The notes below the pieces were generated by a model. It had not been told where the DNA came from, ran no database searches, and saw only the letters and a list, made by a program, of their open reading frames with translations. DNA of 64,000 nt, taken from positions 916,661 to 980,660 of the forward strand of contig NZ_LMIR01000002.1 in NCBI RefSeq assembly GCF_001429165.1, given 5' to 3'. Positions 8,144 to 16,991 of this stretch are shown here, piece by piece. The stretch comes from Agromyces sp. Root81. GTDB lineage: Bacteria; Actinomycetota; Actinomycetes; Actinomycetales; Microbacteriaceae. Every line of letters begins with the position of its first letter. Position 1 is the first letter of the stretch. A program made the position numbers and the translations under genes.

Positions 8144-9132
8144 CACGCCACCGCCCCTGCTGCGGCGAGCGCGCGCTCTGACTGTTTGCGGGCGTACTCG
8201 TGCGCCGCCTCGCGCACCCAGGCGCCGTCTTCGTGGGCCTCGCGGCGACGCCGCAGGCGCTCGGCGTTGGCCGGACCGCGGCCGGCGAGCACCTCGTGGA
8301 ACTCGGTCCAGTCGATCTCGCTCATGTCGTACTCGCCGGTCTCCTCGTTGAAGCGCAGGTTCGGATCGGGCAGCGTCACGCCCATGACCTCGGCCTGCGG
8401 CACGAGCATGCCGACGAAGCGCTGGCGCAGTTCGTCGTTCGAGAATCGCTTGATGTTCCACGCCATCGACTGCGCCGAGTTCGGCGACTCGTCGTCGGGC
8501 GGGCCGAACATCATGAGCGAGGGCCAGTACCAGCGGTTCACCGCGTCCTGCGCCATCTCGCGCTGCGCCTCGGTTCCCTGCATGAGTTCGAGCAGGATCT
8601 CGAAGCCCTGCCGCTGGTGGAACGACTCCTCCTTGCAGATGCGCACCATCGCCCGGCCGTACGGCCCGTAGGAGGCGCGGCAGAGCGGCACCTGGTTGCA
8701 GATCGCCGCGCCGTCGACGAGCCATCCGATCGCGCCCATGTCGGCCCACGTCGGCGTCGTGTAGTTGAAGATCGAGGAGTAGCGGGCCTTGCCGGCGATG
8801 AGCTGGTCGGTCATCTCCTCGCGCGTGATGCCGAGGGTCTGCGCGGCGGAGTAGAGGTAGAGCCCGTGACCGGCCTCGTCCTGCACCTTGGCCATGAGGA
8901 TCGCCTTGCGCTTCAGGCTCGGCGCACGCGTGATCCAGTTCGACTCCGGCTGCATGCCGATGATCTCGGAGTTGGCGTGCTGCGAGATCTGCCGGATGAG
9001 CGTCTTGCGGTACGCGTCGGGCATCCAGTCGCGCGGCTCGATGCGGGAGTCGGCGGCGATGAGGTCGTTGAACCTGGCCTCCTCCACGGAGAGCTCCGGA
9101 TCGACCACGCTGAGGTCTGCTGGAGAGGTCAT
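8143..9132 (-). CDS. paaA: Phenylacetyl-CoA epoxidase catalytic subunit PaaA
   Basis: The 329-residue di-iron monooxygenase subunit epoxidises the ring of phenylacetyl-CoA. Iron-ligand motifs are present: [14 protein letters not shown] and [13 protein letters not shown] (ExxH pairs), plus SNWITRAP and [13 protein letters not shown]. The ATG at 9132 is chosen because AGGAG lies 6 bases upstream. The alternative ATG at 9162 has no ribosome site and abuts the operator. It is the first gene of the operon paaABCDE-paaG, divergent from paaI. Confidence 0.95.
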   Translation of the reverse strand: MTSPADLSVVDPELSVEEARFNDLIAADSRIEPRDWMPDAYRKTLIRQISQHANSEIIGMQPESNWITRAPSLKRKAILMAKVQDEAGHGLYLYSAAQTLGITREEMTDQLIAGKARYSSIFNYTTPTWADMGAIGWLVDGAAICNQVPLCRASYGPYGRAMVRICKEESFHQRQGFEILLELMQGTEAQREMAQDAVNRWYWPSLMMFGPPDDESPNSAQSMAWNIKRFSNDELRQRFVGMLVPQAEVMGVTLPDPNLRFNEETGEYDMSEIDWTEFHEVLAGRGPANAERLRRRREAHEDGAWVREAAHEYARKQSERALAAAGAVA

Positions 9133-9163
9133 CGTCGACTCCTGTGTCTCTGGATTCGGCATT

Positions 9164-9185
9164 ACTAACCGATCGTTCAGTTAGT
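9164..9185. promoter_or_regulatory. PaaR-type operator in the paaA/paaI divergent promoter
   Basis: A 22-base imperfect palindrome has arms ACTAAC and GTTAGT and centre CGATCG. From memory it matches the Corynebacterium PaaR motif (ACTNACCG, central CG, CGGTNAGT) at all but one specified base. It overlaps a minus-strand -10-like TATACT (9188-9183), so a bound repressor would block paaA transcription directly. It is about 65 bases from the paaI start. A second copy of the core precedes paaJ at 25614-25635. Confidence 0.75.
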
Positions 9186-9249
9186 ATATGCTCATCCCGA
9201 GCGCTGCGGCAACGCTGCGCGAACGGATGAACTCGATGAGGAGCTTCAC

Positions 9250-9660
9250 ATGACGGATGCCTCGACCACTTCCACCCGCGCCATGATGCAGCGCGACCAG
9301 GCCTCCGCGGCGCTCGGCATGGTCGTCGAACTCGACGAGCCCGGCCACGCCGTCGTCTCGATGCAGGTTCGCGACGACATGACCAACGGCTTCCACATCA
9401 CGCACGGCGGGTTCGTCTTCACGCTCGCCGACACCGCATTCGCGATCGCCTGCAACGAAGACCACACGATCACCGTCGCCGCAGGAGCCGACATCACCTT
9501 CCTGAAGTCCACGGTCGTCGGGCAGACGCTCACCGCCACCGCCCTCCGCCGTGCACGCAGCGGCCGCACCGGCCTCTACGACGTCACGGTCGTCGACGAG
9601 CAGGGCGACGCGGTCGCCGAGTTCCGCGGCCGCTCCATCTCCACCAACCGCACCATCTGA
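9250..9660 (+). CDS. paaI: PaaI hotdog-fold acyl-CoA thioesterase
   Basis: The 136-residue hotdog thioesterase hydrolyses phenylacetyl- and hydroxyphenylacetyl-CoA, releasing CoA from dead-end intermediates. The motif NGFHITHGGFVFTLADTAFA carries the HGG...D catalytic signature, followed by DITFLKSTVVGQTLTATA. GAGGAG lies 6 bases before the ATG. It is the first gene of the plus-strand unit paaI-paaK-paaR, sharing the operator region with paaA. Confidence 0.92.
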   Translation: MTDASTTSTRAMMQRDQASAALGMVVELDEPGHAVVSMQVRDDMTNGFHITHGGFVFTLADTAFAIACNEDHTITVAAGADITFLKSTVVGQTLTATALRRARSGRTGLYDVTVVDEQGDAVAEFRGRSISTNRTI

Positions 9661-9680
9661 CCCAGCCTCCAGGAGCCCCA

Positions 9681-11018
9681 GTGTCGACGACGACCAACTC
9701 CCCCTCCATCTCCGGCCTCACCCCGGCGGCACTCGAAGACCTCGACCCCGAAGAGCGGATGACCCGCGCCGAGGTCGAGGTGCTCCAACTCGAGCGCCTC
9801 CAGCAGACCGTCCAGCACGCCTACGACAACGTGCCCCTCTATACGAAGAAGTTCGACGAGGCGGGCGTGCACCCCCGCGACATCCGCTCGCTCGCCGACG
9901 TCGTGAAGCTCCCCTTCACGACCAAGGAGGACCTGCGCCAGACCTACCCGTTCGGCATGTTCGCTGTGCCCATGGAGCAGGTCGCGCGCATCCACGCCTC
10001 GAGCGGCACCACGGGCCGGCCGACCGTCGTGGGCTACACGAAGGGCGACCTCGACAACTGGGCGACGCTCATCGCCCGCTCGCTGCGGGCCAGCGGCATC
10101 CGCCCTGGCATGAAGGTGCACAACGCCTACGGCTACGGACTCTTCACCGGCGGCCTCGGCGCGCACGGCGGCATCGAGAAGCTCGGTGCCACCGTCATCC
10201 CGATGTCGGGCGGGCAGACCGCGCGGCAGGTGCAGCTCATCATCGACTTCGAGCCCGACGCGATCCTCTGCACGCCGAGCTACCTGCTGACGATCGCCGA
10301 CTGCATGGTCGAGCAGGGCATCGACCCCCGTTCGACCTCGCTGAAGGTCGCCGTGCTCGGCGCAGAGCCGTGGACGAACGAGATGCGGCACGAGCTCGAG
10401 CAGCGCCTCGGCATCGACGCGCTCGACATCTACGGCCTCAGCGAGGTGATGGGCCCGGGCGTCGGCAACGAGTGCCTCGAGACGAAGGACGGGCCGCACA
10501 TCTGGGAGGACCACTTCCTGCCCGAGATCATCGACGGCGACACGGGCGCGCAGCTCGCCGACGGCGAGATGGGCGAGCTCGTCTTCACCTCGCTGACCAA
10601 AGAGGCGTTCCCGGTCATCCGCTACCGCACGCGCGACCTGACGCGACTGCTGCCCGGCACCGCCCGGCCCGGCATGCGCCGCATCGAGAAGATCACCGGC
10701 CGCAACGACGACATGATCATCCTGCGCGGCGTGAACCTCTTCCCGACGCAGATCGAGGAGATCGTGCTCGGCATCGAGCAGCTCACCCCGCACTTCATCC
10801 TCGAGCTGCGCCGCACGGGCACCATGGACGACATGACCGTGCGCATCGAGCGGCACCCCGACCTCTCGGTCGAGGTCTGCCAGGCCGCCACCGTCGTGCT
10901 CGCCAAGCGCATCAAGGAGGGCATCGGATCGACCGTCGCCGTGCAGCTCGAAGAGCCCGGCACGCTCCCCCGCAGCGAGGGCAAGTACAAGCGGGTCTAC
11001 GACCTCCGCGGCGCGTGA
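9681..11018 (+). CDS. paaK: Phenylacetate-CoA ligase
   Basis: The 445-residue AMP-forming ligase activates phenylacetate with ATP and CoA, the first step of the pathway. The adenylation motif ASSGTTGRPTVVGYTKGD is clear, with YGLSEVMGPGV and the C-terminal hinge ITGRNDDMIILRGVNLFP; EGKYKRV near the end carries a conserved basic position. It starts with GTG at 9681 behind CAGGAGC, 20 bases after paaI. Confidence 0.95.
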   Translation: MSTTTNSPSISGLTPAALEDLDPEERMTRAEVEVLQLERLQQTVQHAYDNVPLYTKKFDEAGVHPRDIRSLADVVKLPFTTKEDLRQTYPFGMFAVPMEQVARIHASSGTTGRPTVVGYTKGDLDNWATLIARSLRASGIRPGMKVHNAYGYGLFTGGLGAHGGIEKLGATVIPMSGGQTARQVQLIIDFEPDAILCTPSYLLTIADCMVEQGIDPRSTSLKVAVLGAEPWTNEMRHELEQRLGIDALDIYGLSEVMGPGVGNECLETKDGPHIWEDHFLPEIIDGDTGAQLADGEMGELVFTSLTKEAFPVIRYRTRDLTRLLPGTARPGMRRIEKITGRNDDMIILRGVNLFPTQIEEIVLGIEQLTPHFILELRRTGTMDDMTVRIERHPDLSVEVCQAATVVLAKRIKEGIGSTVAVQLEEPGTLPRSEGKYKRVYDLRGA

Positions 11019-11064
11019 GCGGATGTCGCGTGGCTCCTGCAGCCCGCAGTGAGCACCGGGTGCG

Positions 11065-11706
11065 ATGATGATGGCGATGTCTGAGAACGGTTCACTTCGA
11101 CGCGGGCGCCCCGGGTACGACCAGCAGGGGATCCTCGAGGTCGCCATCGCCGCGTTCAACCAGTACGGCTACGACGCGACCTCGATGGGCGTGCTCGCCG
11201 ACCGGCTCGGCCTGTCGAAGTCGGCGATCTACCACCACTTCGCCTCGAAGGACGAGATCCTCGAGCGCGCACTCGACGACGCCCTCAGCGCCCTCGAAGG
11301 GGTGCTCGGGGAATCGGGCGCCACGCAGGGCCGCGCCGCCGACCGTCTCGAGGCGGTGCTCGCCGGCGCCGTGCATGTGCTCGTCGAGAAGCTGCCGTCG
11401 GTCACGCTCCTGCTCCGCGTTCGGGGCAACACCGAGGTCGAGCGGCGCGCCCTCGCCCGACGCCGCGCGTTCGACCGGGCGGTCACCTCGCTCGTCGAGG
11501 AGGCGCAGGCCGAGGGCAGCCTCCGGTCCGACATCGACCCGAGCGTCGTCGCACGCCTCGCCTTCGGCATGATCAACTCGATCGTCGAGTGGTACCGCCC
11601 CGGCGGCAAGGAGGACGCGGACCGGCTCGCCGGCGACGTGATCGCCATCGCCCTCGACGGCCTGCGCATGCCCACGTCGAACCGCGTGGACGAACTGCTC
11701 GGCTGA
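11065..11706 (+). CDS. paaR: TetR-family repressor PaaR
   Basis: The 213-residue TetR-type regulator has its helix-turn-helix at about 28-60 (AAFNQYGYDATSMGVLADRLGLSKSAIYHHFASKDEIL). The C-terminal ligand domain is expected to bind phenylacetyl-CoA. It lies directly downstream of paaK. The TetR-type palindromes before paaA/paaI and paaJ are its probable targets. The exact start among clustered ATG codons (11065-11077) is uncertain because no strong ribosome site is present. Confidence 0.88.
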   Translation: MMMAMSENGSLRRGRPGYDQQGILEVAIAAFNQYGYDATSMGVLADRLGLSKSAIYHHFASKDEILERALDDALSALEGVLGESGATQGRAADRLEAVLAGAVHVLVEKLPSVTLLLRVRGNTEVERRALARRRAFDRAVTSLVEEAQAEGSLRSDIDPSVVARLAFGMINSIVEWYRPGGKEDADRLAGDVIAIALDGLRMPTSNRVDELLG

Positions 11707-11725
11707 CGCGGGTCAGTGCACCACT

Positions 11726-11770
11726 GACTCAGTCGACGACGACTCAGCAGACGCTGATTCAGTCGACGCT
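11726..11770. repeat. Three tandem 15-base repeats at the end of a membrane protein gene
   Basis: Three near-identical units with core GAYTCAGYMGACG follow each other at 11726, 11741 and 11756. The third covers the stop and last codons (Ser-Val-Asp-stop) of the minus-strand membrane gene, so the others look like duplications of its 3' end. They fill the short gap between the convergent paaR and membrane genes. No strong hairpin is evident. Confidence 0.7.
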
Positions 11771-12136
11771 GCGCATGCGGTCGCTGCGGGCGAGGAACGT
11801 CGCGGCGACGATCGTCACGATGCACAGCACCGCCGGGACGATGGTCTTGCCCACGTCGCCCTGCAGCGCGCCGATGAACGAGTCGACGCCCTGCACGATG
11901 GTCATCGCCACCGCGATGATGAGCAGGCCCGCATCGGACCGGAACATCGGCGAGACGAGCGCCATCACGACGAGTGCGACGCTGCGCGAGGTCGCGTACA
12001 GCGCGTCGCTCTCGAGTCCGCCGTCGATCACGGCGAGCACCGAGTAGGTGGCGCTCACCCCCGCGCTGATGACCGTGACCGCGTAGCAGATCCAGAAGGC
12101 CGCACCACGGGCGGCGGTGCGCGTCGTTTCGCTCAT
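11759..12136 (-). CDS. Conserved small membrane protein, four TM segments
   Basis: The 125-residue protein is not recognised. Four hydrophobic segments can be seen: about 12-38 (AFWICYAVTVISAGVSATYSVLAV fold), 50-62, 68-85 and 96-115. A short charged tail (ARSDRMRSVD) follows. The ATG at 12136 fits the start of the first membrane segment; the frame upstream of it is His/Arg/Pro-rich and not protein-like. It is convergent with paaR. Confidence 0.65.
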   Translation of the reverse strand: MSETTRTAARGAAFWICYAVTVISAGVSATYSVLAVIDGGLESDALYATSRSVALVVMALVSPMFRSDAGLLIIAVAMTIVQGVDSFIGALQGDVGKTIVPAVLCIVTIVAATFLARSDRMRSVD

Positions 12137-12176
12137 GGGTTCAGGGTGGTGGGCGCGGGAGGCCGCCGTCAAGCGA

Positions 12177-12413
12177 TCAGGCCGCGGGGCGCGGCATCCG
12201 GTGCGTCTGGTGGCGGCGGGATGCCGCGTGGCGCGGCGCTCGACCGGCCGTCGCGGCGGGGACAACTGCGGGGGCCGCGCCGAGCGCGGCGGCTTCGGTC
12301 GCCGCCGATTCGGCCCGGCGTTCGAGCGCCACCCTGCGGCGCTCGAGCTCGAGGGCGACGCGCTCGTCGTTCGCGGCGACGAGGTGTGGGAAGGCGATTT
12401 CCGAGATCAACAT
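12177..12413 (-). CDS. Small hypothetical protein
   Basis: The 78-residue protein begins MLISEIAFPHLVAANDERVALELERRR, an amphipathic helix rich in Glu and Arg, and ends in a disordered Ala/Arg/His tail. An ideal AGGAG lies 5 bases before the ATG, the main support for expression. It resembles short Microbacteriaceae proteins of this style, but no family is assigned. Confidence 0.55.
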   Translation of the reverse strand: MLISEIAFPHLVAANDERVALELERRRVALERRAESAATEAAALGAAPAVVPAATAGRAPRHAASRRHQTHRMPRPAA

Positions 12414-12567
12414 GTCTGCTCCTGTGGTGTCTGGTTCGAGACTCCTCGCTAAGGAGGGCCCGAGACATCCGGAGATCGCCCTATTCGTCGGATCAGTCGC
12501 CTTATTCCTCGGATGGGTCGCCGTACGCGACCGCGCAGTCGGTTCGCGGCCGCTCGGCCGACGACGC

Positions 12568-13332
12568 TCAGCGATCGAGCTGCAGGCGCGACCATGCCAG
12601 CGCGGTGAACGCCCCGAAGACGGCCGGCACGGTCGGCACGACGGCGAGGCTCCCGATCGGCACGGTTGCGGGATCGATCGCCCAGAGCGCCGGCGCCACG
12701 ATCGGCACCCAGGCGCCGATGCCGAAGACCGCCATGACCTGGGCCAGCACCAGCAGCACCACGGTGGCCGCGATGCCCGGCAGCAACCCGCGTCCGAGGG
12801 TGGCGGCCCAGGCTGCCGGCACGGCGATGAGCGCGGTCAGGATCGCGAGCACGGGAACACGCAGGAGTTCGACGGCGCCGGATGCGTCCGTCGCGCCGTA
12901 GCCGAAGGCCAGCCCGAGGATCGCGACGGCTGCGGCGAGCAGCACCGCTGCTCCGATGGCCCACACGAGGTAGACCGCGAGCTTGGCGAGCGCGATGGTC
13001 GAGCGGCGCACGGGCAGCGCGAACAGCCCGCCGACCGTGCCGTCGGAGAACTCACGACCGTAGAGCCAACTGAGCGCCACCCCGAACGCGAGCAGGCCGC
13101 CTGCCGAGGTGATCTGCGACACGATGCCGACGAGCCCGGCCCAGCCGTCGAGCCGCGCGAGCGGTCCGAGCTTGGCCAGGAGCAGTTCGTCGCTCGAGCC
13201 CGCCGCTATCAGCATGCCGAGCGCGAGCACGGCGACGCCGATCACGAGGAGCACCGTGATCGAGGCCATCACGCGCGACGCCGCGGCCTTTCGGGCCTCG
13301 ACCGCCACGGCCGTGCGGAAACCGGAGTTCAT
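12568..13332 (-). CDS. ABC-2 type transporter permease
   Basis: The 254-residue integral membrane protein has about six TM segments, from ITVLLVIGVAVLALGMLIAA to the C-terminal VPAVFGAFTALAW. The LYGREFSDGTVGGLFALPVRRSTIALAKL segment after the second helix is typical of ABC-2 permeases of the bacitracin/antibiotic exporter type. It overlaps the ATPase gene by 4 bases, giving a TetR-ATPase-permease operon. The substrate is unknown; a toxic compound sensed by the TetR is likely. Confidence 0.85.
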   Translation of the reverse strand: MNSGFRTAVAVEARKAAASRVMASITVLLVIGVAVLALGMLIAAGSSDELLLAKLGPLARLDGWAGLVGIVSQITSAGGLLAFGVALSWLYGREFSDGTVGGLFALPVRRSTIALAKLAVYLVWAIGAAVLLAAAVAILGLAFGYGATDASGAVELLRVPVLAILTALIAVPAAWAATLGRGLLPGIAATVVLLVLAQVMAVFGIGAWVPIVAPALWAIDPATVPIGSLAVVPTVPAVFGAFTALAWSRLQLDR

Positions 13333-14072
13333 GCGATCTCCTCGCGTTCACTGTCGTCGGCATGCAGCATCGCGAAGAAGGCCCGCTCGAGATCGACGCC
13401 CGCGGGGTCGAGCGAGCCGATCGTGCGACCCGCGTTGACGACGGTGATACGGTCGGCGATTCGCGCGACTTCGTCGAGGTGGTGACTCGAGACGAGGATG
13501 CCGGCCCCCGCGCCGGCGCGGCGGAGGAGCGCTTCGCGAAGCAGGATCACCCCGGCCGGATCGAGCGCGTTCGTCGGCTCGTCGAGCACGATGAGCGCCG
13601 GATCGTGCTGCAGCGCCGCGGCGAGACCGAGCCGCTGGCGATTGCCGAGCGAGAGGCGGCTCGCCCGAACCGTCGAGTAGCGGGCGAGATCGAACTCGGC
13701 GATCGCCCGGTCGACGAGTGCGCCGGCGGTGCGGCGTTCGATGCCGTGCAGACGGGCGGCGACGATGAGGTTCGACCTCCCGTCGAGCTCGGAGTAGGCG
13801 AGCGGATGCTCCACCAGCTGACCCACTCCCGCCCAGATGGACGACGGACCTTCCCCGATCTCGATGCCGTCGATCCGCGCAGTGCCCGCCTGCGGGCGGA
13901 GCATGCCGAGCAGCAGGCGCATCAGGGTCGTCTTGCCCGCGCCGTTGAGCCCGACGATGGCGTGGATCTCGCCGGGCCGGACCAGGAGGTCGATGCCGTG
14001 CACGCCGGCACCGCCCGGGAACCGGCGCACGAGACCGAGCGCCTCGAGCCGCGGCAGCTCCGCCTCAGTCAT
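13329..14072 (-). CDS. ABC transporter ATP-binding protein
   Basis: The 247-residue ABC ATPase has Walker A GLNGAGKT, signature LSLGNRQR (a variant of LSGGQ common in this exporter group), Walker B LIVLDEPTNALDPAG and the switch His in LVSSHHLDE. It powers the ABC-2 permease encoded next. It overlaps the TetR gene by 8 bases and the permease by 4, consistent with a single transcript. Confidence 0.9.
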   Translation of the reverse strand: MTEAELPRLEALGLVRRFPGGAGVHGIDLLVRPGEIHAIVGLNGAGKTTLMRLLLGMLRPQAGTARIDGIEIGEGPSSIWAGVGQLVEHPLAYSELDGRSNLIVAARLHGIERRTAGALVDRAIAEFDLARYSTVRASRLSLGNRQRLGLAAALQHDPALIVLDEPTNALDPAGVILLREALLRRAGAGAGILVSSHHLDEVARIADRITVVNAGRTIGSLDPAGVDLERAFFAMLHADDSEREEIA

Positions 14073-14649
14073 GGCGCACGTCGATCACGTCGAGCGCGTC
14101 GTCGATCGCATCGGTCAGCGTGCCGGTGTCACGTTCGGCCCACGAGTACAGTCCGGCCACGAGTGCCGCGAGCACGGATGCCGCGGCGACACGAGCCGCC
14201 TCGGGCGCGGCGCCGTCGGCCACCAGCTGCTCGACGATCGACCGCTCGGTCTCGCCGGTCGATCGCCACATCTCACCGCGGAGCGATGGAGTGCGGGCGA
14301 CGATCCGCACCCGGCGGCGGATGGCCGGCTCCTCGGGTTCGGGCAGCGCCCGCCACGCGGCGCGCACGCCGTTCACGGCACGCAGGAACGGCCGTTCGGC
14401 GCGTGGCCGCGCCGCAACGGCGGCGATGAGCACCGGGTCGTACGGATCATCGAGCAGCAGATGAGCCTTCGTCGGGAAATGACGGAAGAAGGTCATCTCG
14501 GTGACCCCTGCCGTACGGGCGATCTGGGCGGCAGTGGTCGCTTCGTAGCCCTGCCGTTCGAACAGGTCGAGCCCGGCACCGATGAGCGCCGCGAGCGTGC
14601 GCTCCCGTTTCGAACGGGGACGGAAGCTGCCATCGGGCGATGTCGTCAT
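14065..14649 (-). CDS. TetR-family repressor of the ABC exporter
   Basis: The 194-residue regulator has its HTH at about 20-60 (AALIGAGLDLFERQGYEATTAAQIARTAGVTEMTFFRHFPTKAHLL). It is the first gene of the exporter operon and ends inside the ATPase gene. A perfect 17-base palindrome 7 bases before its ATG is its likely operator, so it should repress its own operon until a ligand binds. Confidence 0.88.
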   Translation of the reverse strand: MTTSPDGSFRPRSKRERTLAALIGAGLDLFERQGYEATTAAQIARTAGVTEMTFFRHFPTKAHLLLDDPYDPVLIAAVAARPRAERPFLRAVNGVRAAWRALPEPEEPAIRRRVRIVARTPSLRGEMWRSTGETERSIVEQLVADGAAPEAARVAAASVLAALVAGLYSWAERDTGTLTDAIDDALDVIDVRHD

Positions 14650-14655
14650 GGCTTC

Positions 14656-14672
14656 ATGTTAGTCACTAACAT
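14656..14672. promoter_or_regulatory. TetR operator, perfect palindrome
   Basis: ATGTTAGT-C-ACTAACAT is a perfect inverted repeat with 8-base arms and one central base. It lies immediately upstream of the TetR start and 80 bases upstream of the divergent recQ-like gene. Position and symmetry fit autorepression of the exporter operon. Confidence 0.75.
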
Positions 14673-14752
14673 TTCTGAATGGAAGGCTCGCTTCGGATCA
14701 CGCCGCCGCGGCCCCTCAGCACCTTGTCGGTCGCGTGCGCCAGAGTGGGGGG

Positions 14753-16888
14753 ATGACCCTCGCAGCGCCGCCCTCCGACACCAGATCCGCTGCGCTCGCC
14801 GCCTTGCGAGAGCTCGTCGGGCGCGACGACGCCGAGTTCCACGACGGGCAGTTCGATGCGATCGAGGCACTGGTCGAGGGGCGCCGGCGCGCGCTCGTCG
14901 TGCAGCGCACCGGCTGGGGCAAGTCGGCGGTGTACTTCGTCGCGACCCTGCTGCTGCGCCGACAGGGCGCGGGGCCGACGGTGCTCGTCTCGCCGCTCCT
15001 CGCCCTCATGCGCGACCAGATCGCGGCCGCCGAGCGTGCCGGCGTGCGCGCCGTCGCCATCAACTCGACGAACGCGCACGAGTGGGGGGACGTGCTCGCA
15101 CAACTCGACCGCGACGAGGTCGACGTGCTGCTCGTCTCCCCCGAGCGGCTCAACAACCCGGCGTTCCGCGAAGAGCAGCTGCCCGCGCTCGTGCGCCGCA
15201 TCGGCATGCTCGTCGTCGACGAGGCGCACTGCATCAGCGACTGGGGCCACGACTTCCGGCCCGACTACCGGCGGCTCCGCGACCTCATCTCGCAGATGCC
15301 CGCCGAAGTGCCGGTGCTCGCGACGACGGCGACCGCGAACAGCCGGGTGGTGGCGGATGTCGCGGAGCAGCTCAGCACGGGCGCGGCCGACGGCGCGGCC
15401 GACGGCGCAGCCGGACCCGAGGTGCTCACGATCCGCGGGCCGCTCGCCAGGGCGTCGCTCCGTCTCGGCGTGCTGCGGCTGCCCGATTCGCCGAGCCGAC
15501 TGGCCTGGCTGCTCAGCCACCTCGACGACCTGCCGGGCTCGGGCATCATCTATACGCTGACCGTCGCGGCCGCCAACGACACCGCCCGGCTGCTGCGCGA
15601 GCGCGGCCACGAGGTGCGCGCCTACACGGGCCAGACCGACACCGACGAGCGCACCGAGTCCGAGGGCATGCTGAAGCGCAATGAGGTGAAGGCGCTCGTC
15701 GCCACGAGCGCCCTCGGCATGGGCTTTGACAAGCCCGACCTCGGATTCGTGCTGCACCTCGGCGCCCCGTCGTCGCCCGTGGCCTACTACCAGCAGGTCG
15801 GCCGTGCCGGCCGTGCCAGCGAGAGCGCCGACGTGCTCCTGCTCCCCGGCACGGAGGACGCCGCCATCTGGCACTACTTCGCGACCGCGTCGATGCCCGA
15901 CCAGGAGCGGGCCGAGCGCGTCATCGGCGCGCTCGGCGACGTGCCGGTCTCCACACCCGCCCTCGAGGCGATGGTCGACATCCGCCGCACCCCGCTCGAG
16001 CTGCTGCTGAAGGTGCTCGACGTCGACGGAGCGGTGCGCCGGGTGCAGGGCGGCTGGGTCGCGACCGGCACGCCGTGGGTCTACGACGCCGAGCGCTACG
16101 AGCGCATCGCCGCCGAGCGTCTCGCAGAGCAGCAGCACATGATCGACTACGAGCAGACCGACGGATGCCGCATGGAGTTCCTCCAGCGATCGCTCGACGA
16201 CGACACGGCCGCGCCCTGCGGGCGGTGCGACAACTGCGCGGGCGTCTGGTATCCGCGTGAGATCGCGGCATCCGCCACGGCCACCGCCGCCGAATCGCTC
16301 GACCGCGTCGGCGTGCCGATCGAACCGCGCCGCGCGTGGCCGACTGGAGCCGATCGTCTCGGCGTGCCCGTCAAGGGTCGCATCGCGCCCGCCGAGCAGG
16401 CGAGCGAGGGCCGGGCGCTCGCGCGACTGACCGATCTCGGGTGGGGCGGCACGCTGCGCGAGCTGTTCGCGCCCGGCACCGCCGACGGGCCCGTCTCGCC
16501 GCAGGTGCTCGCCGCCTGCGTACGCGTGCTGTCCGATTGGGGCTGGGCCGAGCGCCCGGTCGCGGTCGTGGCGATGCCGTCGCGCTCGCGCCCGCTGCTC
16601 GTCGACTCGCTCGCCCGCGGCCTCGCCGAGGTCGGGCGGCTCCCGTACCTCGGCGCGCTCGAAGCCCGGAACGGCGGGCCGACCGGTCAGCCCGGCGGCA
16701 ACAGCGCGTTCCGGCTCGCCGGGCTGTGGGACCGATTCGCGGCCGACGGGCTCGACGTGCCCGCCGGCGGGGTGCTGCTCGTCGACGACCAGGCCGACAG
16801 CCGGTGGACCCTCACGATCGCCGCGAAAGAGCTCCGCCAGGCGGGCGCGACCGAGGTGCTGCCCTTCGTGCTCGCACTGCGGGGCTGA
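14753..16888 (+). CDS. recQ: RecQ-family ATP-dependent DNA helicase
   Basis: The 711-residue superfamily 2 helicase has motif I RTGWGKS at about 52-58, motif II VVDEAHCISDWGHDFRPDYRRL, motif III LATTATAN, motif V GMGFDKPDLGFVLH and motif VI QQVGRAGRASE. A RecQ zinc-binding set follows (Cys in DGCRMEF, then CGRCDNC). No HRDC domain is evident; the C-terminal 200 residues are a family-specific extension. It probably unwinds recombination or stalled-fork intermediates. The start is ambiguous between GTG 14735 and ATG 14753. No partner genes are nearby. Confidence 0.87.
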   Translation: MTLAAPPSDTRSAALAALRELVGRDDAEFHDGQFDAIEALVEGRRRALVVQRTGWGKSAVYFVATLLLRRQGAGPTVLVSPLLALMRDQIAAAERAGVRAVAINSTNAHEWGDVLAQLDRDEVDVLLVSPERLNNPAFREEQLPALVRRIGMLVVDEAHCISDWGHDFRPDYRRLRDLISQMPAEVPVLATTATANSRVVADVAEQLSTGAADGAADGAAGPEVLTIRGPLARASLRLGVLRLPDSPSRLAWLLSHLDDLPGSGIIYTLTVAAANDTARLLRERGHEVRAYTGQTDTDERTESEGMLKRNEVKALVATSALGMGFDKPDLGFVLHLGAPSSPVAYYQQVGRAGRASESADVLLLPGTEDAAIWHYFATASMPDQERAERVIGALGDVPVSTPALEAMVDIRRTPLELLLKVLDVDGAVRRVQGGWVATGTPWVYDAERYERIAAERLAEQQHMIDYEQTDGCRMEFLQRSLDDDTAAPCGRCDNCAGVWYPREIAASATATAAESLDRVGVPIEPRRAWPTGADRLGVPVKGRIAPAEQASEGRALARLTDLGWGGTLRELFAPGTADGPVSPQVLAACVRVLSDWGWAERPVAVVAMPSRSRPLLVDSLARGLAEVGRLPYLGALEARNGGPTGQPGGNSAFRLAGLWDRFAADGLDVPAGGVLLVDDQADSRWTLTIAAKELRQAGATEVLPFVLALRG

Positions 16889-16912
16889 GCGCGCCTGATC
16901 GGAGCTGAAGCG

Positions 16913-16955
16913 CCCGGAGGCCGGGCCGCGTTGCCCACGCGACCCGGCCTCCGGG
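16913..16955. terminator. Bidirectional terminator hairpin
   Basis: A perfect 13-base stem (CCCGGAGGCCGGG with CCCGGCCTCCGGG) encloses a 17-base loop. It sits between the convergent recQ-like gene and the surface-protein gene. There is no long T-tract, as is common in high-GC genomes. Confidence 0.75.
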
Positions 16956-16991
16956 ACGGCGCGGCGCCCGTCGACGCCGCGCCGGTACTCG

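Noticed and set aside
12412..12600. Plus-strand frame with hydrophobic run EIALFVGSVALFLGWVAV upstream of the ABC genes
   Set aside because: It continues into Arg/Gly-rich antisense of the permease gene; the run comes from a short 21-base near-repeat.
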